Positions 34,949 to 44,173 of a stretch of 64,000 bases of DNA are shown here, one piece after another. Numbering within the stretch: the stretch's first letter is position 1; the number at the start of each line of letters is the position of its first letter. The position numbers and the translations under genes were made by a program. The notes under the pieces are model-generated. The model searched no databases. It saw only the letters and a list, made by a program, of their open reading frames with translations, and was not told the DNA's origin. The DNA is from Candidatus Blautia excrementipullorum (lineage in GTDB: Bacteria > Bacillota > Clostridia > Lachnospirales > Lachnospiraceae), in contig DWYN01000018.1 of assembly GCA_019118645.1 (NCBI GenBank), positions 26,361-90,360 on the forward strand, given 5' to 3'.

Positions 34949-37900
34949 GAAAAAGAATGATTCCTGCTGTTCTCGCGGCGATAATCGCTTTATCTGCCGG
35001 TGCGCCGTCTTTTGCATATTCCGCAGAGACAGAAAAAAGAGAAGCGCAGTCCGAAGAATTCCGGGCGGAAAATCCTGAAATAGATACGGCGGAGCCAAAG
35101 ATGCAGGATCTTGCAATGTCCGAAGAGGAGATAAATGAGGACGCCGGCTCAGAAAGCGCTGCATCTGAAGAAGCCGGAGGAAAGGATGATTCTGCCGGAG
35201 ATGAAATAACGGAGCCTGTTTTGGAAGAACCAAAGGAATCTCCGGCGGATTCTGAAGAAACAGTACAGCCAGGTGAGGAGGCTGCGGAACAGGAGAATCC
35301 GGAACCAGAAATGCCGGAATACGAAGAAGATTATGGAAATCTCCAGACAGAGGAAATAATGGAAACACTCCCGGATGTAGAAATATCGGATCCGGCTTCA
35401 GACGGGATATGGGAGGAGGAAGAACTGTTCAGGATATGGATACCTGGAGATGATACTGACCATACAGCCGTAATTTTCTTAGAGGATTTGGAAAAACTGA
35501 AAAATGGATCATTAAAAGACGAAAATTCTCAGAAAACAGAAACAAGAGATGGAATATCTGTAACAGAATTTTCCATGCCGGAAATGCAGAATTTGGATTT
35601 GGGCATGGAACAAGGCTGTTCGGAAGAGATAACTTACGGACGGACCATAGACTGCTGGACGGATCAGGAAGCAGGACTTCTGACGGAAGAAACTTCAGAA
35701 GATGAAGAAAGGCAAGAACCGGATCAGACGTCTTTGACAGACCTGGAAATTGCGAAAAAAGTTCTTCCGGAGGATATTTCCCCTCTGCTGACAGAGGAAA
35801 CCCTGGATGTGCTCAGAGAACAGCCTCATGAGTATCCGGAGGGAGCAGAGGTGAAATTTTATGTAATCCCCTCAGACGGGTATGAAGTGGAAAAAGTAAC
35901 CGTACAGGGAGAAAACAGCGCAACAGTATTGGAGGAGACTGCTTCCGGAATCTATGAATTTCCCATGCCGCAGTCAGACGTTTCCATCGAAATATATGCG
36001 GAAAAGAAAGACAAAAATACAGAGGAGAAGAATATGAAGAGCAGTCAGGGGATTTCTCTTATGGCTGCTGCTCCCAGAAGCGGGATTGCTGTACAGAAGG
36101 TAAATGCAGATACAAAAATGAAGCAGGATTATGCTTTTACATATGCCTTCCGTGAGGGAGTGACAACTCTTAAATCCATCAGCCGCTATAATGGAACTCT
36201 GAATACCCGGCTTCATGGGTGGTTTGGCGATGAAAACGGATTTACTTCAGCATACTGCAGCACATTTTACGGCGCGCTGATTAATGATTCCACATATTCC
36301 TCTCCGATTTCGGTTCTGTACAGCAATGTAGGGGAGTACCAGGGACAGATTGTGGATCTGAAGGTTACGGCGGCATCATGGGGAACAGTAAATAATGAAC
36401 ATGTAGGTCTGGACGGAACCCCCATTTATCCCTGCATTCTTTTTTATAAAGACCGAATTGCCTTCAATACAATCTCAGTGGGAACCGTACGATTTCAGTT
36501 TGAATTTTACAGGCATAACACAGAGATAAAAATCAGCCCCAAAGGACATGTGACAATGGCTGATCTGGACGGAGGCCAGGGTTTTCGGATTTATGACAAC
36601 TGGGGCGTAGACGGACTGTATATCCGGAACGGGTACGATCATTTAAAAGCTTCTGCAGGGAGTTCCGCCGGCGGAAGCGCTTATCTGGAACTCAGAGGCG
36701 AAGATGGCGTCGCTACCACAAATTCTGACCCCAAGGGCTGGTGCCAGGTAGATTTTAACGGAAGCTTTACCGTCAACTGGCTTGCACAGAAGTCCTGGAA
36801 TACAAGCCGCGGACCGATGAATGCTTTTTTCATTTCAACTTCACAGTCAGTGGGGACATATGAACCGAATCCTGCCCCGGAGAAGCGAGTGGGGGCGTCG
36901 GGAGCCTCCTTTGAAAAAATGGGGCAGTGCAGTTCGGAGACGAATGCTTACGGGATTGTGCCTGGACAAACTTTTGAATATGTGATTTCGCAGCGACTTC
37001 TCCCCGGGAATTACAGCAAATTTGAAGTGACAGATACCCTGGACAGCTGTTTGACATATAAATCATCGAAAGTGCAGACTGCCGGCGGACAGGATGTGAC
37101 CAAGTATTTTACAGTGTCCCAGTCAGGAAATACGATACGTTTTTCGGCGCAGCCGGGGTTCCTGAAAACAGATGAAGCGATGAACGATGTCACTTACTAT
37201 TTCCGTATTCAGGCCGCGGCAAAGGACAGTAAGACAATAGCGGCCCACAACCATTACAAAGAATCTGTCTATTATATAAAAAACAGTGCGAAAAGGCAGA
37301 TTGTTTCCAGTATACTGAACGATACACAGTCAACCAACGTGACATATGTGAAAGGCGCCATCACAGGAAGCTGCTCCGTAAGAAAAGTAGACGTAGAGGA
37401 TTCTTCCAGAATTCTCTCCGGAGCGAAGTTCGGCCTGTATCAATGGAGCAGAGGCCGGAATCAGTATCTGTTTTTGAAAGATATGTCCTACAATGCTGGA
37501 AGCAGCGTATACGAATCCGGGAGTTTGTCTTATACGGAAGAGAACCAGGGAAAATTCCGGATTGTGGAAACGGAAGCTCCGAAGGGGTATGAGGGCGGCT
37601 GGCAGAAAGACTTTAACGTAACCGATCTGGGAAGTAATGCTGTGTATGAAGCGCCGAATGCAAAGGTTCGGATAAAATACGGACAGATATCCCTGATAAA
37701 GAAAGACAGTTTTACGGGAGAAGAGATAAAAGAAAAAGATGGATTGTTCAAAATATATCAATGGAATAAAGAGACGGGAAGCTATGAGGATACCCTGGAA
37801 ACGCCGGAAATAAAATTCCATTCGGGACAGGAAGCTTATCTGTCAGAAAAAATCCCGATTACGGAGGAGAACCAGGGAAAGTTTTTCCTTGCGGAGATCA

Positions 37901-38436
37901 GAAATCCTACAGGCTATGAAGGCACCTTTGAAAAGAAGATTTCTTTTGATCCGTCCGGACAGGATGTGCAGAAGACTGAGATTACAGCCCTTAATACTCC
38001 GGTTATACCGCCTGCAGGAGAGATTACTGTCGTAAAACGAATCAGGGAGGAGGATATAACCTGGGCACATGGAAATCCGGTGTTCCGGTTTAGAATTGAA
38101 GGAACCGATTTAAAAGGAATAGAACATACTTACGAAGATTTTGTGGAATTTCGGAAAGGAAACTATACGGTGGAAAATGGATACGGGATGTTAACCTGTG
38201 TGTTTGAAAATATTCCTCTTGGAACCTATACGGTCAGTGAGCTGGATACCCTCAGATACCGGCTGGAAAAGATTTCCGCGGATACGCCAAATGTCTCTGT
38301 TTATGGAGAGACAGGACGGATTTCTCTTGAGATGACAAATCCTGAGGCGGCTCTTACCTTTTACAATGTAAAAACAAGTTATGGCCGCTACAGCCATACG
38401 GATACGGTAAGAAATAAAATTTCTGTTATCTCTTAG
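34945..38436 (+). CDS. Giant isopeptide/SpaA-type surface protein
   Basis: The 1163-residue protein has an ordinary signal peptide (RKRMIPAVLAAIIALSAGAPSFA). A long acidic, disordered region extends to about residue 300. It is followed by a small beta repeat (GAEVKFYVIPSDGYEVEKVTV), an unassigned central domain at about 375-640, and an isopeptide-forming pilin-like domain (PGQTFEYVISQRL, about 650-775). Three SpaA/Cna-B-like modules start near 809, 915 and 1026 (KVDVEDSSRILSGAKFGLYQW; ETEAPKGYEGG). There is no LPXTG and no C-terminal helix, so it is not anchored by sortase. It closes the SipW operon and may decorate or crosslink the TasA-like fibre. Confidence 0.82.
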   Translation: MRKRMIPAVLAAIIALSAGAPSFAYSAETEKREAQSEEFRAENPEIDTAEPKMQDLAMSEEEINEDAGSESAASEEAGGKDDSAGDEITEPVLEEPKESPADSEETVQPGEEAAEQENPEPEMPEYEEDYGNLQTEEIMETLPDVEISDPASDGIWEEEELFRIWIPGDDTDHTAVIFLEDLEKLKNGSLKDENSQKTETRDGISVTEFSMPEMQNLDLGMEQGCSEEITYGRTIDCWTDQEAGLLTEETSEDEERQEPDQTSLTDLEIAKKVLPEDISPLLTEETLDVLREQPHEYPEGAEVKFYVIPSDGYEVEKVTVQGENSATVLEETASGIYEFPMPQSDVSIEIYAEKKDKNTEEKNMKSSQGISLMAAAPRSGIAVQKVNADTKMKQDYAFTYAFREGVTTLKSISRYNGTLNTRLHGWFGDENGFTSAYCSTFYGALINDSTYSSPISVLYSNVGEYQGQIVDLKVTAASWGTVNNEHVGLDGTPIYPCILFYKDRIAFNTISVGTVRFQFEFYRHNTEIKISPKGHVTMADLDGGQGFRIYDNWGVDGLYIRNGYDHLKASAGSSAGGSAYLELRGEDGVATTNSDPKGWCQVDFNGSFTVNWLAQKSWNTSRGPMNAFFISTSQSVGTYEPNPAPEKRVGASGASFEKMGQCSSETNAYGIVPGQTFEYVISQRLLPGNYSKFEVTDTLDSCLTYKSSKVQTAGGQDVTKYFTVSQSGNTIRFSAQPGFLKTDEAMNDVTYYFRIQAAAKDSKTIAAHNHYKESVYYIKNSAKRQIVSSILNDTQSTNVTYVKGAITGSCSVRKVDVEDSSRILSGAKFGLYQWSRGRNQYLFLKDMSYNAGSSVYESGSLSYTEENQGKFRIVETEAPKGYEGGWQKDFNVTDLGSNAVYEAPNAKVRIKYGQISLIKKDSFTGEEIKEKDGLFKIYQWNKETGSYEDTLETPEIKFHSGQEAYLSEKIPITEENQGKFFLAEIRNPTGYEGTFEKKISFDPSGQDVQKTEITALNTPVIPPAGEITVVKRIREEDITWAHGNPVFRFRIEGTDLKGIEHTYEDFVEFRKGNYTVENGYGMLTCVFENIPLGTYTVSELDTLRYRLEKISADTPNVSVYGETGRISLEMTNPEAALTFYNVKTSYGRYSHTDTVRNKISVIS

Positions 38437-38442
38437 AAAAGA

Positions 38443-38473
38443 ACAGAATCCGGGAGAAATTCCCGGGTTCTGT
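38443..38473. terminator. Hairpin between convergent genes
   Basis: Strong stem of about 12 bp (ACAGAA and CCGGGA with complements, 38443-38473). There is no T run, so termination is probable but not certain. Confidence 0.5.
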
Positions 38474-38479
38474 GAAATC

Positions 38480-39337
38480 TCAGGAATCCTCTCTGGGCGG
38501 TTTGCCGGTATGGCGTTTGTACAGACGGTAGAAATTGGAAATATTATTGAATCCGCATTCCAGAGCAACATCCGTAACACTTTGATCCGTATTTTTTAAG
38601 AGCTCCCTTGCGTGAGAAATCCTGAGGCGAGTAACATATTCGCTGAAGCTTATACTGGTAACTTTGCGAAAATAGGTGGAAAAATAACTGGGACTCATAA
38701 AAGCTGCCCCGGCTGCCTCGTCAAGGGTGATTTTTCCGCAGTAATGGCTGTTTATGTACTGAAATGCCTTCTCCAGCCGTTTCATGGAGTTTTTCTTTTC
38801 CTTCAGCATTTCATCAGACTTGCTTTTATCCTGATAAGCCCGGATCAGCACTGTGAGAATCCGCAGAATATTCGCCTTTATCATGAGATGATAGCCGTCT
38901 TTTTTATTTTCCCATTCCTGGTAGATTTCACGGATGCTTTTGCGTATCTCGTGACTGGCGGGTTCCTCGCTCCCAATTCGATTTTTAAAATTGCTGCCCC
39001 TTTCCACAAAGGGCTTCAGATATTCGGAGTCAAAAAAACTCAGTTTTTCCGCCACGAATTCAGGAGAGAAGATCATAACCAGCAGCTCCATATCTTCATC
39101 CAGCAGCTTCCAGCCGTGGGGTTCCACATTATTGAAGATAATAATATCTCCTTTGTCCATGGTGTACTCCTGCCCGTTGACAAAATAGCTGCCCCGGCCT
39201 CTCTGCACACAGGTGATTTCGAAATAACTGTGCCAGTGCCAGGTGTCAGGACGGCTGTTTTCGGAATTGAGAATCACCTTGGAGATCTGAAAAGGAAAAT
39301 CTTTATTTAAAGGGATATTATCACGCTCTAATTTCAT
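38480..39337 (-). CDS. AraC-family regulator, divergent from the methyltransferase fusion
   Basis: The 285-residue protein has a cupin sensor (WHWHSYFEITCVQRGRG, MDKGDIIIFNNVEPHGW) and a C-terminal AraC domain (ITLDEAAGAAFMSPSYFSTYFRKVT, SVTDVALECGFNNISNFYRLYKRHTGKPP). Start 39337 (MKLERD) follows AGGAAAGGAT; the long upstream frame crosses the promoter region. It is divergent from the methyltransferase fusion, with 201 bases between. Three AAAAATAGT repeats in that gap are likely its binding sites. Confidence 0.92.
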   Translation of the reverse strand: MKLERDNIPLNKDFPFQISKVILNSENSRPDTWHWHSYFEITCVQRGRGSYFVNGQEYTMDKGDIIIFNNVEPHGWKLLDEDMELLVMIFSPEFVAEKLSFFDSEYLKPFVERGSNFKNRIGSEEPASHEIRKSIREIYQEWENKKDGYHLMIKANILRILTVLIRAYQDKSKSDEMLKEKKNSMKRLEKAFQYINSHYCGKITLDEAAGAAFMSPSYFSTYFRKVTSISFSEYVTRLRISHARELLKNTDQSVTDVALECGFNNISNFYRLYKRHTGKPPREDS

Positions 39338-39410
39338 AAAAAGATCCTTTCCTGGTGAATTTAAAACCAATAATTGTATCGATAGCCAGAGAATTATATC
39401 ACATTTTTGT

Positions 39411-39476
39411 AAAAATAGTATAGAATCTCCTGGTGAAAAATCAAAAAATAGTATACAACCTGCAAAAAATAGTGGA
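39411..39476 (+). promoter_or_regulatory. Three phased AAAAATAGT repeats, likely AraC operator
   Basis: AAAAATAGTATA lies at 39411-39422 and 39444-39455, and AAAAATAGTGGA at 39465-39476. Start-to-start distances are 33 and 21 bp, about three and two helical turns, so all face the same side. The last copy ends where the -35 would be. TAAAAT at 39499-39504 is the probable -10, and no -35 consensus exists, as for an activated promoter. Confidence 0.65.
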
Positions 39477-39538
39477 CGCAGCAACAGAAAAACTTCGCTA
39501 AAATTGAAGCATATCAAAAATGCGGAGGAGACGAAACG

Positions 39539-42397
39539 ATGATTATTATTGGAGAAAAACTGAACGGCTCCATTCCCTCAGTGGCAAAAGCAATCGCGGA
39601 AAGAGATGCGGACCTTATCCGTGAAAGAGCCAGAATGCAGGCAGAAGCAGGAGCTGATTTTCTGGATGTGTGTGCTTCTGTAGAAGAGGATGTGGAAGTA
39701 GAAACACTGAAATGGATGATCGATCTTGTGCAGGAAGTCACAGACACACGGATTTGTGTGGACAGTCCCAGCGCAAAAACCTGTGCAGAAGGAATTAAGC
39801 TCTGCAGACGGCCGGGGCTTGTAAACTCTGTGTCTCTGGAGGGAAACAAGATAGACACTATTTTCCCCGTAATCGCAGATACAGAGTGGGAATGTGTGGC
39901 GCTTCTCTGTGACAATGACGGTATTCCGGACTCTGTGGAGAAACGTATGAAAGTATTCCACGGAATTATGGAGAAGGCAAAAGAATATAAGATTGCGCCA
40001 AGCCGTCTTCATATTGACCCGCTTGTAGTTACTCTGTCCACAGACCAGACAGCACTGACCGTATTTGCAGAGTGCTGCCGGCAGATAAAGGCAGAATACC
40101 CGGATATCCATATTACAAGCGGACTTTCCAATATTTCCTACGGCCTGCCTGTAAGAAAGAACATCAACCAGGCCTTTATGGTGCTCGCCATGAATGCGGG
40201 AATGGACAGTGCGATTGTGGATCCTACCAACAAAAACATGATCGGCATGATTTACGCTACGAATGCCCTTCTGGAAAAGGATGACTACTGCCTGAACTAT
40301 ATTGCCAAGTTCGGCGGCCGCACTGAGGAAGCATCTGAAGAGGAGAAACCTCAGAACGCAATGGATGAAAAAATGCGGGCTGTATTTAAAGCGACCGAGA
40401 ACGGCAAAAATAAGGAGATCGGCCAGTGTGTGCAGGAAGCCCTTGACGCAGGATGCGATCCGACGGCAATTCTGAATGACGGAATGATCGGCGCCATGGC
40501 TGTAGTAGGAGAAAACTTTAAGAAAGAAATTATTTTTGTACCGCAGATGCTGGCGGCGGCCCGTGCCATGAAAGCGGGAGTAGAAGTGCTGAAGCCGTAT
40601 CTGGCAACAGGCGAGGCGGGAAGCGCCGGAAAGATTATTCTGGGAACTGTTGCGGGCGATCTTCATGATATCGGAAAAAACCTGGTAGGCATGATGTTTG
40701 AAAGCGCAGGCTTTGAGGTGATTGATCTTGGTGTGGATGTGCCGATTCAGACTTTCATCGACACAGTCAATGAGAATAAAGACGCAACCATCGTAGCTCT
40801 CTCCGCTCTTTTGACTACAACGATGCCGTCTCTCCGCGATACGGTGGCGGCTCTTCTGGAACAGCCTTTCCGTCCGCGTATTAAAATTATGGTAGGGGGA
40901 GCTCCGATTTCCCAGGAATTCGCAGATGAAATCGGCGCCGATGCTTATACAGAGGATGCGGCATCTGCAGCAGAGAAGGCAAAGGAATATTCTGACTCAG
41001 GTTTCTGTGCAAGAGCTGCGGCAGGAGAGTTTGACCTTTCAGCAGAAGAAATTGCCGCTCTTGAGGCAAAGAAAGCGGAAAAGGCAGAAAATGCTGTAAA
41101 AGAGGAAAAGAAAGCAGGGGCAGCTGCACCAGAGACCCAGGTGAAGGTACATTTCGATAAGAGTGCCGTAGATATCAGCTCTGTACGTCTGCCTGGACCG
41201 GGAGAGGGCTATAAGCTTGACTGGGACAAAACAAAAGAAAAATTCAGAAATTACTGGGAGCATAAAAATACAGGAAGACCTCTGATGTGCGTCATTGCCA
41301 GAAGACCGGAAGTGGAGCAGTATTCTGACGGTACTCCTGTTGAGGGCGGCTATCTGGATCAGATCTGCCAGGGAAAATATTATAATATGCCGGAAGAACT
41401 TAAATGGAGGGACATGGAGGATAAGTATCAGAACGCAGAAAGAATTGTTGCCCGCTATCGCTATTTCTGCGAGACCCATGCGTTCCTTGGCGAAAGCTTT
41501 CCGAACCTGAATATTGATTTCGGACCAGGCTCTCTGGCGGCGTACCTGGGTTCTGACATTGGATTTAAGGAAGACACTGTCTGGTTTAAAAAGTGTCTGG
41601 ACAGCTGGGACGGTGTTCCGAAGCTGCAGTTCAATCCGGAAAATAAATGGTTTAAAAAGCATATTCAGCTTGCAAAGGACTGCCGTGAGCTTGCCGGCAA
41701 AGATTTCTATGTTGATATGCCGGATCTGATGGAGAACATTGATGTACTTGCTTCTCTCCGCGGAGCCCAGGATGTGCTTATGGATCTTCTGGACGAGCCT
41801 GAAAAGGTAGGCCAGAGAATACAGGAAGTGACAAATTGTTACTATGATTATTACAATCGTTTTTATGATGTGATCAAAGACGAAGAGGGAGGCAACGCTT
41901 ATACGGTATTCCAGATCTGGGGACCCGGAAAAACTGTAAAACTGCAGTGCGACTTCTCTGCTATGATGGCGCCGGATGATTTCCGCACCTATATTCAGCC
42001 GTCTTTGCGTGCGCAGTCTGAAAAAGCGGATCATGTGCTCTACCATCTGGACGGACCGGCAGCAATTAAACATATGGATGCTTTGATGGAAATTGACGGA
42101 ATTGACGCTCTTCAGTGGACAAGCGGAGATGCGGGCCCTGACGGAACTCTTCCGGACTGGGATGTGATTTATGACAAAGCCATCGCCGCAGGAAAATCCA
42201 TCTGGGTAAAAGTATATTCCGGAGAATTTGAAGACTGGATCAGAAATGTGGATCGAATCGTTAAGAAATATGGCTCTCACAGTCTCTTCCTTCTCTTCCC
42301 GGAAATGTCTATGGAACAGGCGGTATACCTTCTGGACTATGCAGAAAAGAACTGGAGTGATGTAAAGGGAACTTTCTGCGAGTCTCTCGGAAGATAA
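39539..42397 (+). CDS. Trifunctional corrinoid methyltransferase: MeTr + corrinoid protein + URO-D/CIMS-like domain
   Basis: The 952-residue chain joins three proteins that are normally separate. Residues 1-270 are a pterin-binding methyltetrahydrofolate methyltransferase (IIIGEKLNGSIPSV, AGADFLDVCAS, ICVDSPSA, TSGLSNISYGLP). Residues 280-485 are a methyltransferase corrinoid protein with helical cap and B12 domain; the cobalt-ligand motif GDLHDIGKNLVG has its His at 376. After an Ala/Lys/Glu linker (500-540), residues 545-952 form a URO-D/CIMS-like methyltransferase domain (YHLDGPAAIKHMDAL, ends GTFCESLGR). A methyl group could pass from substrate to cobalt to THF within one polypeptide and enter the acetyl-CoA pathway. 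The substrate is unknown. ATG 39539 follows GGAGGAG. Confidence 0.88.
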   Translation: MIIIGEKLNGSIPSVAKAIAERDADLIRERARMQAEAGADFLDVCASVEEDVEVETLKWMIDLVQEVTDTRICVDSPSAKTCAEGIKLCRRPGLVNSVSLEGNKIDTIFPVIADTEWECVALLCDNDGIPDSVEKRMKVFHGIMEKAKEYKIAPSRLHIDPLVVTLSTDQTALTVFAECCRQIKAEYPDIHITSGLSNISYGLPVRKNINQAFMVLAMNAGMDSAIVDPTNKNMIGMIYATNALLEKDDYCLNYIAKFGGRTEEASEEEKPQNAMDEKMRAVFKATENGKNKEIGQCVQEALDAGCDPTAILNDGMIGAMAVVGENFKKEIIFVPQMLAAARAMKAGVEVLKPYLATGEAGSAGKIILGTVAGDLHDIGKNLVGMMFESAGFEVIDLGVDVPIQTFIDTVNENKDATIVALSALLTTTMPSLRDTVAALLEQPFRPRIKIMVGGAPISQEFADEIGADAYTEDAASAAEKAKEYSDSGFCARAAAGEFDLSAEEIAALEAKKAEKAENAVKEEKKAGAAAPETQVKVHFDKSAVDISSVRLPGPGEGYKLDWDKTKEKFRNYWEHKNTGRPLMCVIARRPEVEQYSDGTPVEGGYLDQICQGKYYNMPEELKWRDMEDKYQNAERIVARYRYFCETHAFLGESFPNLNIDFGPGSLAAYLGSDIGFKEDTVWFKKCLDSWDGVPKLQFNPENKWFKKHIQLAKDCRELAGKDFYVDMPDLMENIDVLASLRGAQDVLMDLLDEPEKVGQRIQEVTNCYYDYYNRFYDVIKDEEGGNAYTVFQIWGPGKTVKLQCDFSAMMAPDDFRTYIQPSLRAQSEKADHVLYHLDGPAAIKHMDALMEIDGIDALQWTSGDAGPDGTLPDWDVIYDKAIAAGKSIWVKVYSGEFEDWIRNVDRIVKKYGSHSLFLLFPEMSMEQAVYLLDYAEKNWSDVKGTFCESLGR

Positions 42398-42461
42398 CCA
42401 AATAAATGCGGTATCCGGAGCGCTGCACCTCCTGCGGTGTCCGGATATAGCGGTAAGGTAA

Positions 42462-42502
42462 AAAAAGACATGCACGATGAATCCCCGTGCATGTCTTTTT
42501 TT
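42462..42502 (+). terminator. Terminator of the methyltransferase fusion
   Basis: Perfect 13-bp stem (42464-42476 with 42486-42498) and T7. Another inverted repeat with TATCCGGA/TCCGGATA arms lies just upstream (about 42411-42447). Confidence 0.92.
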
Positions 42503-42624
42503 GGAGAAATATTCCGATTATATCTGGTTGTATCGAAATAATTGCCTGAATTATCCTCTACTTTCCTGCTGAAATTATATGTATAATTTAAAATCAAGAT
42601 AAATAACCATCGGGAAGTTAAAAA

Positions 42625-42660
42625 TTGACAAAAACTGCAGCGCTATTTCCATGTTATATT
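42625..42660 (+). promoter_or_regulatory. Promoter region of the sugar ABC importer
   Basis: TATATT at 42655-42660, preceded by TGT (extended -10), is the likely -10. A TTGACA at 42625-42630 is 24 bp away, too far to pair, so the promoter is probably activator-dependent. The TATCAACGCTTTTAACA-like dyad at 42661-42677 (minus sense) vaguely resembles a LacI/CcpA site. Confidence 0.35.
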
Positions 42661-42712
42661 GTTAAAAGCGTTGATAAGATAAAAATATCAAAAAAAGGAG
42701 GGTTTTTTAAAT

Positions 42713-44002
42713 ATGAAGAAAAGAGCAGTGGCTGCACTGTTGTGCGGAGTAATGGTAGCAAGTACTATGACGACAGTTCATGTTCAGGCTGCAGACACCA
42801 CAATTACAGTTATGGCAAGCCAGGACTGGGTGTATGATGCAGAAATGGAACTGGGCAAAAAGTTTGAAGAAGAAACCGGTATTAAGGTAGACTATCAGAT
42901 TGTTCCGGCTGACCAGTATTACAACAACTTGATGACGAAGCTGAACAGCGGAGAGGGCCCTGATATCTTCGGAGGACAGTCAGGAAGTTTTGATATTGTT
43001 TCTCAGTATAATGTGGAGAAAAACGCAGTGGATCTTTCCGATCAGCCATGGGTGGAAACCTATGATGAATTTGCGAAAGAACAGACTTCTGTTGGCGATA
43101 AAGTATATGGAATGACATATTATGATGTATCTACTGACTATTATGTAGTTTATAACAAGAAGATTTTTGAGGAGAACGGACTGGAAGTTCCGACTACATA
43201 CGCTGAATTTGAAGAAGTCTGCCAGACACTTCTGGACAACGACATTGTTCCGATTTATGAGCCCTGTGCGGACGGATGGCATCAGACAATGTGGTTTACA
43301 GAAATCGGCGGAAAATATGAAGAGCTTGTTCCGGGTATTGTGGATGACCTGAATAACAATAAAATTAAATTTGCGGATGTTCCGGAACTGAAAGAAGCCC
43401 TTGATCAGCTGAACGATATGGCGCAGAAAGGCTATTTCGGAGATAACTACCTGTCTGATGAGTACACAGACCTTCTGATGAATCTTGGAAGCGGAGAATA
43501 TGCGATGGCTCTTGAGAAACCAGGCCAGATCTCAGCTATTGCAGAAGCTTCTGACGGAAAATATACAGCGGAAGACTTTGGCATGTTTGTTATTCCGCTG
43601 CTGGACAATGAAGTATATCCACAGCATCCCTGCGGACCGTCCAGATTTATTTATTCCGGATCTGAGCATCAGGAAGAAGCAAAACAGTATCTGGAGTACA
43701 TCGCATCTGCTGACAGCGTACAGTATATGATTGACAATTGCGACAAGATTGAGAATCTTCCTTTTGACGTAGGACAGACGCCGAGCTACACAGAAGAGAC
43801 TCAGGCATTCCTTGATGCAGCTGAAAAAGAAGGCACTGTATTCCAGGACAGCATCAAATATCTGAACCCCCAGTGGACGGAGCTGACTCAGGATATCGTA
43901 TCTATGTTCATTGGAGATATGACATCGGAAGATGTTCTGAATGCCATCGATGAGAGAAGAGCAACACAGGCAGAGGCTGTTGGGGATGAAAACTGGCAGT
44001 AA
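42713..44002 (+). CDS. Sugar ABC transporter substrate-binding protein
   Basis: The 429-residue protein is a family 1 (MalE/UgpB-type) extracellular solute-binding protein. The signal sequence (KKRAVAALLCGVMVASTMTTVHVQA) ends in VQA-AD. The mature part has ITVMASQDWVYDAEMELGKKFEEETGIKVDY and GEGPDIFGGQSG near the N-terminus. The only early Cys is in ALLCG, a poor lipobox, so lipid anchoring is doubtful, which is odd for a Gram-positive importer. The start follows AAAGGAGGG. It is separated from its two permeases by the minus-strand two-component genes. The sugar is unknown. Confidence 0.92.
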   Translation: MKKRAVAALLCGVMVASTMTTVHVQAADTTITVMASQDWVYDAEMELGKKFEEETGIKVDYQIVPADQYYNNLMTKLNSGEGPDIFGGQSGSFDIVSQYNVEKNAVDLSDQPWVETYDEFAKEQTSVGDKVYGMTYYDVSTDYYVVYNKKIFEENGLEVPTTYAEFEEVCQTLLDNDIVPIYEPCADGWHQTMWFTEIGGKYEELVPGIVDDLNNNKIKFADVPELKEALDQLNDMAQKGYFGDNYLSDEYTDLLMNLGSGEYAMALEKPGQISAIAEASDGKYTAEDFGMFVIPLLDNEVYPQHPCGPSRFIYSGSEHQEEAKQYLEYIASADSVQYMIDNCDKIENLPFDVGQTPSYTEETQAFLDAAEKEGTVFQDSIKYLNPQWTELTQDIVSMFIGDMTSEDVLNAIDERRATQAEAVGDENWQ

Positions 44003-44040
44003 AGAAGTATTCCATAATAAATTCCTACAATAACAAATGA

Positions 44041-44106
44041 AAATATCCCCGGCGGGACAAGAAGACTGGTAAGACGCCAGATTTCCTGACCTGCCGGGGA
44101 TATTTT
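44041..44106. terminator. Bidirectional terminator
   Basis: Arms AAATATCCCCGGC (44041-44053) and complement (44093-44105) between the convergent binding-protein and regulator genes. Confidence 0.85.
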
Positions 44107-44173
44107 CTATTTTTTGCTAAAGAGCTTTGAAAGATAAGCCTATCAGAGATCGTACGTAAAAAGACGGTTCATA

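Noticed and set aside
42655..42690. CcpA cre site before the sugar importer
   Set aside because: The AAAAGCGTTGATAA region matches the cre consensus only partly, so it is mentioned with the promoter and not called separately.
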